Shown: piece after piece, positions 35,018 to 44,105 of the stretch | Layout: each line of letters starts with the position of its first letter | Position numbering within the stretch: position 1 is the stretch's first letter | Assembly: GCA_041906145.1 (NCBI GenBank) | Contig: JAYRJU010000010.1 | Location: forward strand, 1-64,000 | DNA from: SHVO01 sp041906145 | Lineage (GTDB): Bacteria; Pseudomonadota; Alphaproteobacteria; Rhodospirillales; Rhodospirillaceae | Reading direction: 5' to 3' | Length of the DNA stretch: 64,000 bases | Notes under the pieces: generated by a model | Told to the model about the DNA's origin: nothing | Database searches by the model: none | The model's input: only the letters and a program-made list of their open reading frames with translations | Translations under genes and position numbers: made by a program

Positions 35018-35197
35018 ATGGATACCCACGCACGCGAGGCTTCGGCGAAGGATGCGGACCTCGCCGCAGATTCAGTTCACCTCGAAGACGTCCCGCAGGG
35101 CGCGTTCGCACTCGCAGGCACCGCCGTGGGGCTGCTGTTGATTGGCTGGCTGCTGATCTACTTCCTGATTTTTCTGCCGCGCGGGCCGGTAGGCTGA
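35018..35197 (+). CDS. ba3-type cytochrome c oxidase small subunit IIa
   Basis: A 59-residue frame encodes a charged N-terminus and one membrane helix (about residues 30-52, AGTAVGLLLIGWLLIYFLIF) after VPQGAFAL. This matches the one-helix subunit IIa found upstream of ba3-type oxidase subunits II and I. The ATG at 35018 lies 12 bases after AAGGGCAGAGG; the next gene starts two bases after the stop. The gene is too short for ordinary gene callers. Confidence 0.75.
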   Translation: MDTHAREASAKDADLAADSVHLEDVPQGAFALAGTAVGLLLIGWLLIYFLIFLPRGPVG

Positions 35198-35198
35198 C

Positions 35199-35741
35199 AT
35201 GGCAGTCGATGAAATGTCCGTCACACACAGCGAGCGCCGCTGGGCGTTCGCGATGGCTGGGGTGACGATCATATTCCTTGTCGCAATCGTTTACGCAACG
35301 CTTGGGCTGCACCTCACGCCGCCATCGAATGTCGAGACCATTGACCCGGCTACGATCCACGTCAGCGGCGAGTTCGCGGAGGAAAACCTCGGAACGCGCC
35401 TCGAGCCTCAAGGCGGAATCACCGTCCGGCTCGTCACGACGCAGTTCTCGTTTTCGCCGGCTTGCGTGGTGGTTCCGCAGGACACCCCGGTGACCTTCCG
35501 TGTCGTGAGCCCGGATGTCATCCACGGGATCATGGTGGTGGGAACGAACGTCAACACCATGGTTATCCCCGGATACGTCAGCCGTGTCCGCACGCGCTTT
35601 GCCGATGTCGGCGAGAAGCTGATGCCCTGCCACGAATTCTGCGGGCTGGGTCATAGCCAAATGATCGCGAAGGTACGTGTCGTGCCCATGAGCGATTTCA
35701 AACTCGATGCCGATGGGAGAGCCTCCTGTGCCGCGCCTTAG
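35199..35741 (+). CDS. ba3-type cytochrome c oxidase subunit II (CuA)
   Basis: The 180-residue protein has one N-terminal membrane helix (residues 18-38) and a cupredoxin CuA domain with H109 (SPDVIHG), C144, E146, C148, H152 and M155 (CHEFCGLGHSQM). It accepts electrons from cytochrome c and passes them to subunit I. The short length is typical for ba3 oxidases. Its end overlaps the next gene. Confidence 0.93.
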   Translation: MAVDEMSVTHSERRWAFAMAGVTIIFLVAIVYATLGLHLTPPSNVETIDPATIHVSGEFAEENLGTRLEPQGGITVRLVTTQFSFSPACVVVPQDTPVTFRVVSPDVIHGIMVVGTNVNTMVIPGYVSRVRTRFADVGEKLMPCHEFCGLGHSQMIAKVRVVPMSDFKLDADGRASCAAP

Positions 35742-37362
35742 CCGACTGATACTTGCTCACCTGTGGACTGCATTTGGCGCCTTCGCGGTCGCGATCTTGC
35801 TCGGCCTCTGGCAAATGTGGGTGCGAAGCCCCTTCGCCGCGCCGCTGTCGTCCTCGGAAAACTACTTCATCTCCGTCACGGCCCATGGCTCGGCCATGGC
35901 CTATGTGTTGACGACCTTCTTCATCATGGGCTTCGGTTATTTTGTGGCCGAAACCGCGCTTAAGCGCCCGTTGCCCTTTCCGCACCTGGCATGGGCGGGC
36001 TTTCTCGCCGGGATCGCCGGCATAGTCCTCGTCGTTACAACGGTTCTCGCGGGCCGGGCGACCGTGCTCTTCACCTTCTATCCGCCGCTTACAGCCAGTC
36101 CCTGGTTCTATGTCGGGCTCGTCCTCGTCGTGGCCTCATCGTGGGTATGGTGTGTGCTCATGCTGGTCGCGATGAGCCAATGGAAACGCGAAAATCCCGG
36201 TCAAGCCGTGCCCCTCGCGATGTTTGCCACGACGGCCAATGCCGTCTTATGGCTGTGGACCACCGTCGGCGTTGCCGCTGAACTGCTTTTTGTCGTTCTG
36301 CCCGCGGCCTTCGGTTGGACGAATGCCGTGGACGTCGGCCTGACGCGCACACTGTTTTCATGGACGCTGCACGCCATCGTCTACTTCTGGCTCGTCCCCG
36401 CTTACATCGCGTTTTACACCATGGCGCCCCAGCGCGCCGGCGGCCGCCTATACAGCGACCTTATGGCGCGCATCAGTTTTGTCGCTTTCCTCATTTATGG
36501 CCTGCCCGTTGGGCTCCATCACCTGTTCATGGACCCGCATCCATCAAGCGGCTTCAAGGCGGTGCAGATGGTTCTGACGGTCCTTGTCGCCGTCCCCACG
36601 CTACTCACGGTCTTCACGGTCTGCGCGTCCATGGAAATCGCAGGCCGCTTAAGAGGCGGCAAAGGGCTTTTGGGTTGGGTCGGCGCTCTGCCGTGGCAGG
36701 AGCCGCTTGTTCTTGCCACCGGCCTTTCGTTCTTCATGCTCTGGTTTGGCGGCTTCGGCGGGCTCATCAACATGAGTTACGGCATGAATGCGATGATTCA
36801 CAACACGTCGTGGGTGACGGCTCATTTCCACATGATCTTCGGCGGCAGCGTCGTCATCATGTACTTCGCCATTGCCTACGAGATCTGGCCAAAGCTGACC
36901 GGCCGCGTCGCACCGTCTCTCCGCCATCAACGCCTTCAACTCTGGTCCTGGGCCATCGGGATGATGATCCTCAGTCTGCCGTGGCACCTGCTGGGCATGA
37001 TGGGCCAATGGCGCCGTGTGGCTCAGTTCGATTACAGCGATCCAAATATCGCGTGGTGGGCGCCCTGGATGATCGCGTCGCTCATCGGCGGAGCAATCCT
37101 GGTGCTCAGCGCCGGCCTTTTCATCTGGAATCTCGCGGTCTTCCACCTGGAAACGTCTAAACGGGGCAGCGACGCGGAGCCCATGCGGTATGCCGTCCCG
37201 CTTCATCCCTCACACGCCGTTCCGGCGGCTCTCAACGGCTTTCGTTTGTGGAATGTGCTGGTCCTGATTCTCATGACAGCGGCCTATGCCGTCCCGATCG
37301 CCCATTCATTCATCGTCAGCCCCCCTAACGCTCTGGTGCATCGCGTCAATGGAACAGAATAA
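35707..37362 (+). CDS. ba3-type cytochrome c oxidase subunit I
   Basis: The 551-residue protein has 13 predicted membrane helices and the heme-copper ligands: H60 for low-spin heme, H222 with Tyr226 for CuB (WTLHAIVYFW), H271-H272 for CuB, H373 and H375 for the hemes (TAHFH). The HAIVY and LHHLF motifs mark the B (ba3) family, a high-affinity oxidase. ATG 35707 is used; GTG at 35728 is a possible start. It overlaps subunit II by 35 bases and the cytochrome gene by 14. Confidence 0.93.
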   Translation: MPMGEPPVPRLSRLILAHLWTAFGAFAVAILLGLWQMWVRSPFAAPLSSSENYFISVTAHGSAMAYVLTTFFIMGFGYFVAETALKRPLPFPHLAWAGFLAGIAGIVLVVTTVLAGRATVLFTFYPPLTASPWFYVGLVLVVASSWVWCVLMLVAMSQWKRENPGQAVPLAMFATTANAVLWLWTTVGVAAELLFVVLPAAFGWTNAVDVGLTRTLFSWTLHAIVYFWLVPAYIAFYTMAPQRAGGRLYSDLMARISFVAFLIYGLPVGLHHLFMDPHPSSGFKAVQMVLTVLVAVPTLLTVFTVCASMEIAGRLRGGKGLLGWVGALPWQEPLVLATGLSFFMLWFGGFGGLINMSYGMNAMIHNTSWVTAHFHMIFGGSVVIMYFAIAYEIWPKLTGRVAPSLRHQRLQLWSWAIGMMILSLPWHLLGMMGQWRRVAQFDYSDPNIAWWAPWMIASLIGGAILVLSAGLFIWNLAVFHLETSKRGSDAEPMRYAVPLHPSHAVPAALNGFRLWNVLVLILMTAAYAVPIAHSFIVSPPNALVHRVNGTE

Positions 37363-38179
37363 ATCACCAACCAACGGGGTCAGCCATTCGGGTTCTTTCG
37401 GCCTGAAAGCCGTCGCGCTCATTGGCACGACGGCGATCATGGCCGGGCTGTTGGCGTTCTTGATATTCCCCGTGATTTCCGGACGCGATGAGGGTCTTGA
37501 CGTCTTCACGGCGCTTTGCCGCGCGATAGGTCTGCAAACAGAGCCAACGTCTCAAATTGCAGCCAGGACCACAGGATCGACCGTCGCTTTCGACGCCGTC
37601 ACCCTCCACCTCCTAGAGAGCGGCGACGCCGCTAAGGGCCGGGATCATGCCGCCGATGTTTGCGCGGCGTGTCATCTGCCAAACGGCTTTACGTCCGATC
37701 CCACTACAATGCCAACCATCACCGGGCAGTCGGCGCGCGCGATCTTTAAGCAATTGCGGGACATAAAATCCGGGGTTCGCGTCAGCGACACCATGAAGCC
37801 CATCGTGGAGGCGCTTGACGATCAACAGATGAGCGATCTGGCGGCCTACTACAGCGGACTGCGGCGGCGTAACGACGACAATCCGGAAGGTCCCGCGATC
37901 TCGCAGAATACAATCGACCTGGTTTTGCGCGGCGACACCGCTCGAGCGCTGCCCGCATGCGCCGCTTGCCATGAGGCGCGTTCCGGTGGACCCGTCGAAG
38001 CCCCCAATCTGACCGGCCAATACCCGCCGTATGTCGAAACACAGCTCAAAGCTTTCGCCGACGGCACGCGGCGCAATGATCTCTATAGCCGGATGCGGAT
38101 CATCGCGAAGAAACTAACGCCGCAGGAAATGAGCGAATTGTCGGCTTACTACAATGCGCCCCCCTATCCGCCGTTCTAA
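37349..38179 (+). CDS. Membrane-anchored diheme cytochrome c (c4-like)
   Basis: The 276-residue protein has an N-terminal membrane helix (about residues 17-42) and two CAACH heme sites, each followed by cytochrome-c4-type patterns (ITGQS, LKAFADGTR). The double-domain c4 layout suggests a fixed electron donor to the oxidase. It overlaps the subunit I gene, so it belongs to the same operon. Confidence 0.9.
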   Translation: MEQNKSPTNGVSHSGSFGLKAVALIGTTAIMAGLLAFLIFPVISGRDEGLDVFTALCRAIGLQTEPTSQIAARTTGSTVAFDAVTLHLLESGDAAKGRDHAADVCAACHLPNGFTSDPTTMPTITGQSARAIFKQLRDIKSGVRVSDTMKPIVEALDDQQMSDLAAYYSGLRRRNDDNPEGPAISQNTIDLVLRGDTARALPACAACHEARSGGPVEAPNLTGQYPPYVETQLKAFADGTRRNDLYSRMRIIAKKLTPQEMSELSAYYNAPPYPPF

Positions 38180-38246
38180 TGGTGCACGGCGCGCATCACG
38201 TGCCGACGCGTATGGATCGCGTCATCCTCAGCGTCTATAACGGGGG

Positions 38247-39533
38247 ATGGATTCAATGTCCGCGGGGATGACTTCGCCCGGAAGTTTGCAACCCAAGCTC
38301 CTGACCACGCTGAAGGAGGGATACTCTTTCGCGGATTTCCGGCGTGACGCCATTGCCGCAATTACGGTAGCGGTTGTGGCCCTGCCGTTATCCATGGCGA
38401 TCGCGGTCGCATCGGGTGTCGCCCCTGAGCGCGGGCTCTATACGGCGATTATCGGCGGCGCCGTGGTCTCGGCTTTGGGTGGAAGCCGTTACCAAATTGG
38501 CGGCCCCGCCGGCGCTTTCATCGTTTTGGTCGCCGCCACACATCAGGCGTTCGGTTTGGAAGGCTTACTTCTGACGGTGATGCTGTCGGGGGCGATGCTC
38601 ATTGTTATCGGCGCATTGCGCGTAGGTTCCTTGATACGGCACATTCCGCATGCGGTAACCATCGGCTTCACCGGCGGTATCGCGGTGACCATTTTTAGCA
38701 GCCAAATTAAAGATCTTGCGGGCATTACCCTCGCCGCCGAACCCGCCCCGCTGCTGCCGAAACTCCACGCGCTCTGGACCGCGGCTCCTACCGCTTCGCC
38801 CGCCGCCCTCATCATCGGCGGAACAACCGCAGGGATCATCTTCCTCATCAGACATTTTCGCCCCAATTGGCCGGGGATGCTGGTCGCGGTCATCCTCGCA
38901 TCATCACTCACGCTTATTTTGGGGTTGCCCATCGAAACGATTGGAAGCCGGTTCGGGGCGTTGCCTCAAGGATTGCCCCCGTTCACCGCGCCTGTCGTCG
39001 ACTGGGGCTTGATCTGGGCCGTCATGCCCATGGCATTGAGTTTCACCCTCCTGGGCGGTGTTGAGAGTCTGCTGTCCGCCAAGGTCGCCGATACGATGAC
39101 GGGCCGCCAACATCGCTCGAATATGGAACTGATCGCGCAAGGTCTCGCCAATATCGCCTCGGCCCTGTTTGGCGGAATCAGCGTGACGGGGACGATTGCC
39201 CGTACCGCGACGAACATCCGCGCCGGAGCGCGCAGCCCATTCGCCGGTTTAATGCATTGTGGCGCGCTCCTGATCTTCATTCTCGTCGCCGGCCCCCTCG
39301 CGAGTTACATCCCTTTGTCCGCCCTCGCCGGCATATTGCTCGTTGTGTGCTGGAATATGGCCGAGAAGGCTGAGTTCGTCCGCCTTCTGCGCCGCCGACG
39401 GGATGCCGTGGTCCTCCTCACGACATTCGGGCTGACTTTGGCCGAGGACTTAACGGTGGGCATCGTCGCGGGATGTCTGGTCGCGGCCGCCTTTGCGCTC
39501 CTGAAGCGACCCGTCGCGGAAGAAGGCGGTTAA
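38247..39533 (+). CDS. SulP-family anion permease lacking STAS domain
   Basis: The 428-residue protein has about ten membrane helices with SulP phrases: VAVVALPLSMAIAVASGVAPERGLYTAI, IGGPAGAFIVL and SLLSAKVADTMTG. The family moves sulfate, bicarbonate or other anions. The usual C-terminal STAS domain is missing, since the protein stops right after the last helix. It follows the oxidase operon by 67 bases and may be read from the same promoter. Confidence 0.88.
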   Translation: MDSMSAGMTSPGSLQPKLLTTLKEGYSFADFRRDAIAAITVAVVALPLSMAIAVASGVAPERGLYTAIIGGAVVSALGGSRYQIGGPAGAFIVLVAATHQAFGLEGLLLTVMLSGAMLIVIGALRVGSLIRHIPHAVTIGFTGGIAVTIFSSQIKDLAGITLAAEPAPLLPKLHALWTAAPTASPAALIIGGTTAGIIFLIRHFRPNWPGMLVAVILASSLTLILGLPIETIGSRFGALPQGLPPFTAPVVDWGLIWAVMPMALSFTLLGGVESLLSAKVADTMTGRQHRSNMELIAQGLANIASALFGGISVTGTIARTATNIRAGARSPFAGLMHCGALLIFILVAGPLASYIPLSALAGILLVVCWNMAEKAEFVRLLRRRRDAVVLLTTFGLTLAEDLTVGIVAGCLVAAAFALLKRPVAEEGG

Positions 39534-39602
39534 ATCCCCGCCTTAGCGGCTTATCTGCCTTATCAGCGAAGAATGGAGCCTCACACCAGCCTCGCGTCCG
39601 CA

Positions 39603-39616
39603 TTGACCGGCGTCAA
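39603..39616. promoter_or_regulatory. FNR/FixK-type operator before DUF6544 gene
   Basis: TTGACCGGCGTCAA is a perfect palindrome centred 83 bases before the ATG at 39693. A weaker partner, TTGTCGGCGATCAA, lies at 39634-39647. Confidence 0.7.
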
Positions 39617-39692
39617 GGACGGCTGCCCGGTGATTGTCGGCGATCAATGTGCCTGCCGAGGTCATTGACGAAACTGCGGGAGGAGGAGCGTT

Positions 39693-40412
39693 ATGAATAT
39701 GATCGCCGACCCCTTCAAGCTGGAGAACGTCCCGGCCCCTGTAGCGCGCTACCTACGGCGCGTTCTGCGCGACCGTCATCTGTTCATTGGCCATGTTGAG
39801 CTGCAACAGTCGGGGATGTTACGCGCAGATCTCAAGCGCCAGAATTGGATGCCCTTCACAGCACGCCATACGGTCACGCCGCCGCGGACCGAATTTGTAT
39901 GGGAAGCGCGCGTAACGCCCTTCCCCCTCGTACATCTTAATGTGCGCGACGCTTATGTCGCCGGCGAAGGGTCCAGCGACGTGAGCCTTTATGGTCTCTA
40001 TACATTCGAAAGCCAAAAAGGCGGCGAACCGATCAATGCCGGTTCACTGCACCGCTACCTCGCAGAAGCGGTATGGTATCCGACGGCGCTGCTTCCCAGC
40101 GAAACATTGATCTGGACGCCGATCGACGACACCAAGGCACTCGCGACGCTTACGCACGGTGAAATCACCGTCTCGCTCGAATTCCGCTTCAACCCGAGCG
40201 GTGCGGTCTCTTCCATTTATACGCCGGGACGCTGGGGCTCATTCCCAGGAGGATATGAGGAAGTGCCCTGGGAAGGCCGCTTCCATGACTACCGTCTTCA
40301 GGGTGGTATCATAGCGCCCAGCTGGGCCGAGGTGGGCTGGTACCTTAACGACAGCTGGACCTGCGTCTGGACCGGCCGCATTGACTCGGCGCGCTATGAT
40401 TTCGTGTTCTGA
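39693..40412 (+). CDS. DUF6544-type protein of unknown function
   Basis: The 239-residue cytoplasmic protein has the DUF6544 start (PAPVARYLRRVL) and a beta-rich body with FVWEARV, GLYTFESQKGG and WYPTALLPS. No catalytic motif is recognised. The start is backed by GGAGGAGGAGC. It is a monocistronic unit behind its own FNR-type operator. Confidence 0.75.
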   Translation: MNMIADPFKLENVPAPVARYLRRVLRDRHLFIGHVELQQSGMLRADLKRQNWMPFTARHTVTPPRTEFVWEARVTPFPLVHLNVRDAYVAGEGSSDVSLYGLYTFESQKGGEPINAGSLHRYLAEAVWYPTALLPSETLIWTPIDDTKALATLTHGEITVSLEFRFNPSGAVSSIYTPGRWGSFPGGYEEVPWEGRFHDYRLQGGIIAPSWAEVGWYLNDSWTCVWTGRIDSARYDFVF

Positions 40413-40445
40413 GGGTCCAGTCTCGCCTGCCGTCCGAGCGCTCGT

Positions 40446-41423
40446 TTAGCCGCCGCTCAGAAAGTCGCCAATGGCGGTCAGCGCTTCCGCGTGATGACCA
40501 ATCCAGATGTGTCCGCCGGCGGGGTAGCCGACGAACCGCGCGCCGGCGATATGATCGGCGGTGTATTTGGCGGCCGCATATGTTCCGTAACGGTCGTCCG
40601 CTACGCTCAGCGCCAAGGTGGGAGTGTTCACCCGTTCCAGCTCATAGCGCGGCATGTTGGTGATCACGCGCGCATCGTTCATGAGGCCGTTGCGGCGCGC
40701 GGACACGGGTAAAATATGAGAAATCATCGTTCTTACGCGCGCTTGTTCAGCGTGCTCGGCTTGATCAAATTGTTCCGGCGGCGTTCCAAGAATGGTGCCG
40801 ATCAACAGACGCGGCGCGACCTTCGAGAGCGTCCAATAGAGTAAATCGGACTGAAGAAGCGTTCCAACCACGGTCGGCACTCCCGGAGGGATATCCAAAA
40901 CCGGGGCGCCCGGGTCCTTAGGTGTGTAAAGCGCCGGCACCAACAGCGCCAATTTCTCCGCGCGCTCCGGGTGCCGCAAGGCAAACTGAAGCGCCGAGGG
41001 AGCGCCTGCGGAGGCGCCGATGATCGAGGCCCTTTCCAGGCCGAGGGCGTCCATCAGGCAAACATATGTGTCGGCCTGCTGTTCGGCGGAAGCTTCTTCG
41101 GGCAGTGGCGAGCGTAAATATCCGAAGCGCGATACACCGATTATTTTCAAGCCGCGCAACGCGAGCGGCCCCGCAAAGTCGAGGCTTTGATCGAACCCCC
41201 CTCCGGCGCCGTGCGCCACCAGAACGGCGGCGCCCTCACCCACGGCCCTATATTCGATCAGACCGCATGGTGTCTGCACCAGCTCGCTCCCGGCGAGCCG
41301 GGCCTGCGCAGCTTGAAGGTCGGCTGGATAGCCGCCGATCCTGAGCGCCAGCCAAGCGCCAAGTGTGAGTGCTCCTGTCACTGCGAGCACCCACATTCCC
41401 GCGCGATGCAAGCGTTGGTTCAT
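40446..41423 (-). CDS. Membrane-anchored alpha/beta hydrolase
   Basis: The 325-residue protein has an N-terminal hydrophobic anchor (residues 10-30), the oxyanion HGAGGG and the nucleophile elbow GASAG with S138. A late Asp (VADDRYG) and His (GGHIWIGHH) complete the triad. The substrate is unknown. It is the last gene of a three-gene operon with two cytochrome-bearing genes, 20 bases after the previous stop. Confidence 0.82.
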   Translation of the reverse strand: MNQRLHRAGMWVLAVTGALTLGAWLALRIGGYPADLQAAQARLAGSELVQTPCGLIEYRAVGEGAAVLVAHGAGGGFDQSLDFAGPLALRGLKIIGVSRFGYLRSPLPEEASAEQQADTYVCLMDALGLERASIIGASAGAPSALQFALRHPERAEKLALLVPALYTPKDPGAPVLDIPPGVPTVVGTLLQSDLLYWTLSKVAPRLLIGTILGTPPEQFDQAEHAEQARVRTMISHILPVSARRNGLMNDARVITNMPRYELERVNTPTLALSVADDRYGTYAAAKYTADHIAGARFVGYPAGGHIWIGHHAEALTAIGDFLSGG

Positions 41424-41443
41424 GACAGGCCCGCTCCCAAAAC

Positions 41444-41803
41444 TTAATACCGTGGCCGGCCCGGACCATCGGCGTTTTCGAGGCTCCCGAGATAAGCGAT
41501 CAGCGCCGATATCTCGCGGGGCGTAAGTTCGAAGGCCGGCATGTCCGCGTGACCCACTACGATTCCTTCGGCGAACGCCTCCGCCAACTGCGCGACGGGA
41601 TAGCGTTCATGCAAGCGCCGGAATGGCGGAGCTTGTTCCAAGGGGCTAACATCGACGCGGCCAATGCCGTGGCAGTGCGCGCACCGATCGCGGGCAAAGG
41701 CGCGCCCCTCTTCGATCATACCCGGATTTTGCGACATGGGGGTTTCCACGCACCCCGTAAGGGTCGCCAGAACCAGGGCCGCGAGAAGATGGCGTACGGG
41801 CAT
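41444..41803 (-). CDS. Lipoprotein monoheme cytochrome c
   Basis: The 119-residue protein has a signal peptide with lipobox LTGC (Cys18) and a single heme site CAHCH at 41-45, with the axial Met likely in HADMPAF. It is a small c-type cytochrome anchored by lipid, able to carry electrons in the periplasm. It sits nine bases after the nuclease-cytochrome fusion gene. Confidence 0.88.
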   Translation of the reverse strand: MPVRHLLAALVLATLTGCVETPMSQNPGMIEEGRAFARDRCAHCHGIGRVDVSPLEQAPPFRRLHERYPVAQLAEAFAEGIVVGHADMPAFELTPREISALIAYLGSLENADGPGRPRY

Positions 41804-41812
41804 GACAGATAT

Positions 41813-42979
41813 CTAGTCCTTCAGACTCATGATGTAGGTGCTCACTTGGCGGAGTTGATCATCCGAGAGTTTGAGGCGCGGCATCGTCGGATGAGTGCCG
41901 GTGAGGAAGGAGTGCAGAACCGTTTGCGACATACGGCCGGTATTGGCGATGGCGACAAAGTCAGGCGCCGTCGTAAAACTCGGCCCCTCCGTTCCGCGCC
42001 TATCGACCATGTGGCAGACGGCGCACATCGCAGCGGCGATGGCATGGCCGGACGCCGGATCCGCCGCCGCCGTGCGCAGGGACGCTTGAGCCGCGCTCTT
42101 CCCTCCAAGTGTCTCATTCAAGAGGGCGGCCAGACGAACGCCGGCCTTGCTCACCTGTGTTGCGAGGAGGTTCTGCCCGCGCTCCAACTCCGAAGGCTCG
42201 ATCACGAAACGACCGTCCTCGAATCGCGAGAGCATCGTTCCGTAGGCGTAGTCCGTCCCAATCTGATGTGTTTCCAAAGCCCAGATGTGGGTCACTTGCC
42301 CGCTCCAGAGCGCGACCTCGGCAGGGGTGATTTTGTCGATGAGAGCTTGAGCGGCTTCGTCGCGATGGCCGAGGCGGCGGACCAGCGCGGTTTCCCAGTA
42401 CCCGAACAACGAACCGGGTGTGATGCTGTGGTCGCCGGCGGCGACTTGGATCACTTTGCCATGCTGGTTGTGCATATCGGCGGCATGCAAGGGCGCATGG
42501 ATATCGCCGACGAGATGCAAGAGATACTTCAATGCGATCAGGCGCTCCGCGGGCGGCGTTGTCTTGTCCGCGAGTTCGGCGCGGAACTGATCGATCTTAT
42601 CGATGATGCACGCGTTGGCCGGCCCCCGAGAGGCGGGCGCGCCCACCGGCAAACCGGTATGGCCGAAGCAGGCTTCGGGGATGCTCGGGCGATTGGCGTA
42701 AATCGAGACGAAGTGCCAATTGGCGGTGTCGGTGTAATGCTGCGCCGTTCCACTGTCGCGGTAGTGATCGGCCCACGTTGCGGCGCCCGCAATATCGTGG
42801 GGCGTCAAGGTGTCGGTGTCCGCTTTCAGCATCGCGTCCACCTGTTTGCGAACCGCAGGTGTCAGATAGTGGGCGGCAACGGTGGCGATGATTTCGTGGC
42901 CGCGGTCGTCGAAGGCCGATGCAGGATGAACGGCGCCAAAGGCGAGGATGGTTGATAGGAACAGTGCGGAATAGCGCAT
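41813..42979 (-). CDS. S1/P1-type nuclease fused to a C-terminal cytochrome c domain
   Basis: The 388-residue exported protein (signal cut near HPASA, residue 22) has an S1/P1 zinc-nuclease domain: the mature N-terminus FDDRGHE with His6, ATWAD near residue 67-71, NWHFV, and the HLVGDIHAPLHAADMHNQHG zinc cluster at 155-174. Residues about 300-388 form a c-type cytochrome with CAVCH at 319-323 and a late Met (HPTMPRL). The usual Trp1 of the nuclease is Phe. I know of no role for heme in this family, so the fusion is unusual. It heads a three-gene operon preceded by an FNR-type operator. Confidence 0.85.
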   Translation of the reverse strand: MRYSALFLSTILAFGAVHPASAFDDRGHEIIATVAAHYLTPAVRKQVDAMLKADTDTLTPHDIAGAATWADHYRDSGTAQHYTDTANWHFVSIYANRPSIPEACFGHTGLPVGAPASRGPANACIIDKIDQFRAELADKTTPPAERLIALKYLLHLVGDIHAPLHAADMHNQHGKVIQVAAGDHSITPGSLFGYWETALVRRLGHRDEAAQALIDKITPAEVALWSGQVTHIWALETHQIGTDYAYGTMLSRFEDGRFVIEPSELERGQNLLATQVSKAGVRLAALLNETLGGKSAAQASLRTAAADPASGHAIAAAMCAVCHMVDRRGTEGPSFTTAPDFVAIANTGRMSQTVLHSFLTGTHPTMPRLKLSDDQLRQVSTYIMSLKD

Positions 42980-43038
42980 GGAGATTCCTTTACTGCCGGA
43001 GTGTCCCAGAACCTTAGGAAACCGCCCCCACCCGCGCG

Positions 43039-43052
43039 TTGATTTCGGTCAA
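43039..43052. promoter_or_regulatory. FNR/FixK-type operator before the nuclease-cytochrome operon
   Basis: TTGATTTCGGTCAA matches TTGA-N6-TCAA. The centre lies 66 bases upstream of the fusion-gene ATG at 42979. Confidence 0.75.
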
Positions 43053-43085
43053 GCGCCACCTCAACAAAAAGGATCAGCCTCCATC

Positions 43086-43982
43086 TCAAATATCCATGCG
43101 TTCGTATTCAGCGATAACCTGGGCGCCCGCGAGCAAAACAAGCGCGCCCAATTCCGCGCTGAGGAGCACGCCCACCGAGGTTGCGAACGTGCCGTAGACA
43201 AGCTGGATTTGCGATACGGTTGTGTAATACCAGCCGAGGCCGTGGCGCGTGATTTCCCACAGCGCAGCGGCGACTGCGCCGCCGATCAGGGCGTGGCGCA
43301 AGGATAAGCGCCCCACCGGCATCACGAGGTAAATGGCCGAAAGCAGGAGAACCTCTCCGATCACCCCAAGCCCGTAAAGGGTGGTGCGTGAGATAATATC
43401 CAACGAATGAGCGACGCCGAGCAGCGTCACATTCCGTGTACCGACCGCTTGCAATAGGCCGGAGGCAACGGTCACCACGATGAGTCCGGTCGTCAAAAAG
43501 AGTATGAAAAGATATGGCAAGACCGCCGAGATCAGAAAGTGACGGCGCTTGATGCGAACGCGGTGAAAGAAAATCACCGACATCGCATTCTCGAGCGCGG
43601 TAAACGCAAGTGAACTAAAGAACAGCATACTGATCAACAGAACGCCGCTGACCGCGGCGCGGTTATCGAGGAACGCCCGCAAGCCCTCGACGAGAGCGCG
43701 TGACTGGCCCGGCACGACGAACTCAAGATAGGCGCTGAGTACCGAAAGCACCCGTTCCTCGGCAAAGACGTGCGACAACAGCATCAACGTCAGAATCAGA
43801 AGCGGAATGAGCGACAACATCGCATAGTAGGCAACAGCCCCCGCCAGCAGGAGACCCTGGTTCCTGCGAAATTCGCGAAGGACCCGCAACGCAAAGGCCG
43901 GGGGATTCTTGAGGACGGCTGCGGCGCGCCGTGTATCAAGCGGCGATGGGCGCCACCAGTTGGATGTCGCAGAGCGTGTCAT
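43086..43982 (-). CDS. YihY/BrkB-family membrane protein
   Basis: The 298-residue protein has six membrane helices and the BrkB/YihY phrases LLAGAVAYYAMLSLIPLL and ALWEITRHGLGWYY. It belongs to the widespread family once linked to RNase BN; a transport or flippase role has been proposed but is not settled. I use the ATG at 43982; the frame remains open to a TTG at 44030 that lies in an FNR-like site. Confidence 0.8.
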   Translation of the reverse strand: MTRSATSNWWRPSPLDTRRAAAVLKNPPAFALRVLREFRRNQGLLLAGAVAYYAMLSLIPLLILTLMLLSHVFAEERVLSVLSAYLEFVVPGQSRALVEGLRAFLDNRAAVSGVLLISMLFFSSLAFTALENAMSVIFFHRVRIKRRHFLISAVLPYLFILFLTTGLIVVTVASGLLQAVGTRNVTLLGVAHSLDIISRTTLYGLGVIGEVLLLSAIYLVMPVGRLSLRHALIGGAVAAALWEITRHGLGWYYTTVSQIQLVYGTFATSVGVLLSAELGALVLLAGAQVIAEYERMDI

Positions 43983-44016
43983 AGGCCCACGGTAAAAGCG
44001 TTCCTGACCGCGCACC

Positions 44017-44030
44017 CTGACTGCGATCAA
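44017..44030. promoter_or_regulatory. Near-match FNR/FixK-type site before BrkB-family gene
   Basis: On the minus strand the site reads TTGATCGCAGTCAG, one base off the TTGA-N6-TCAA form. The centre is 41 bases before the ATG at 43982, closer than in most other cases, so it may act differently or be a chance match. Confidence 0.5.
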
Positions 44031-44080
44031 TGCCTGAAAGCCCCACCTCCCCGACCGCTGGGCCTCTTAGGCGATAGGAG

Positions 44081-44105
44081 GAGCCCCCCAAGCGTATGGG
44101 GGCTC
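44081..44105. repeat. Strong hairpin GAGCCCCC...GGGGGCTC in a 480-base gap
   Basis: An eight-base perfect stem with a nine-base loop lies in the gap between the BrkB-family gene (leftward) and the HlyD gene (rightward). It has no T-run. It may be part of an untranslated RNA or an operator; nothing else stands out in 43983-44465. Confidence 0.45.
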
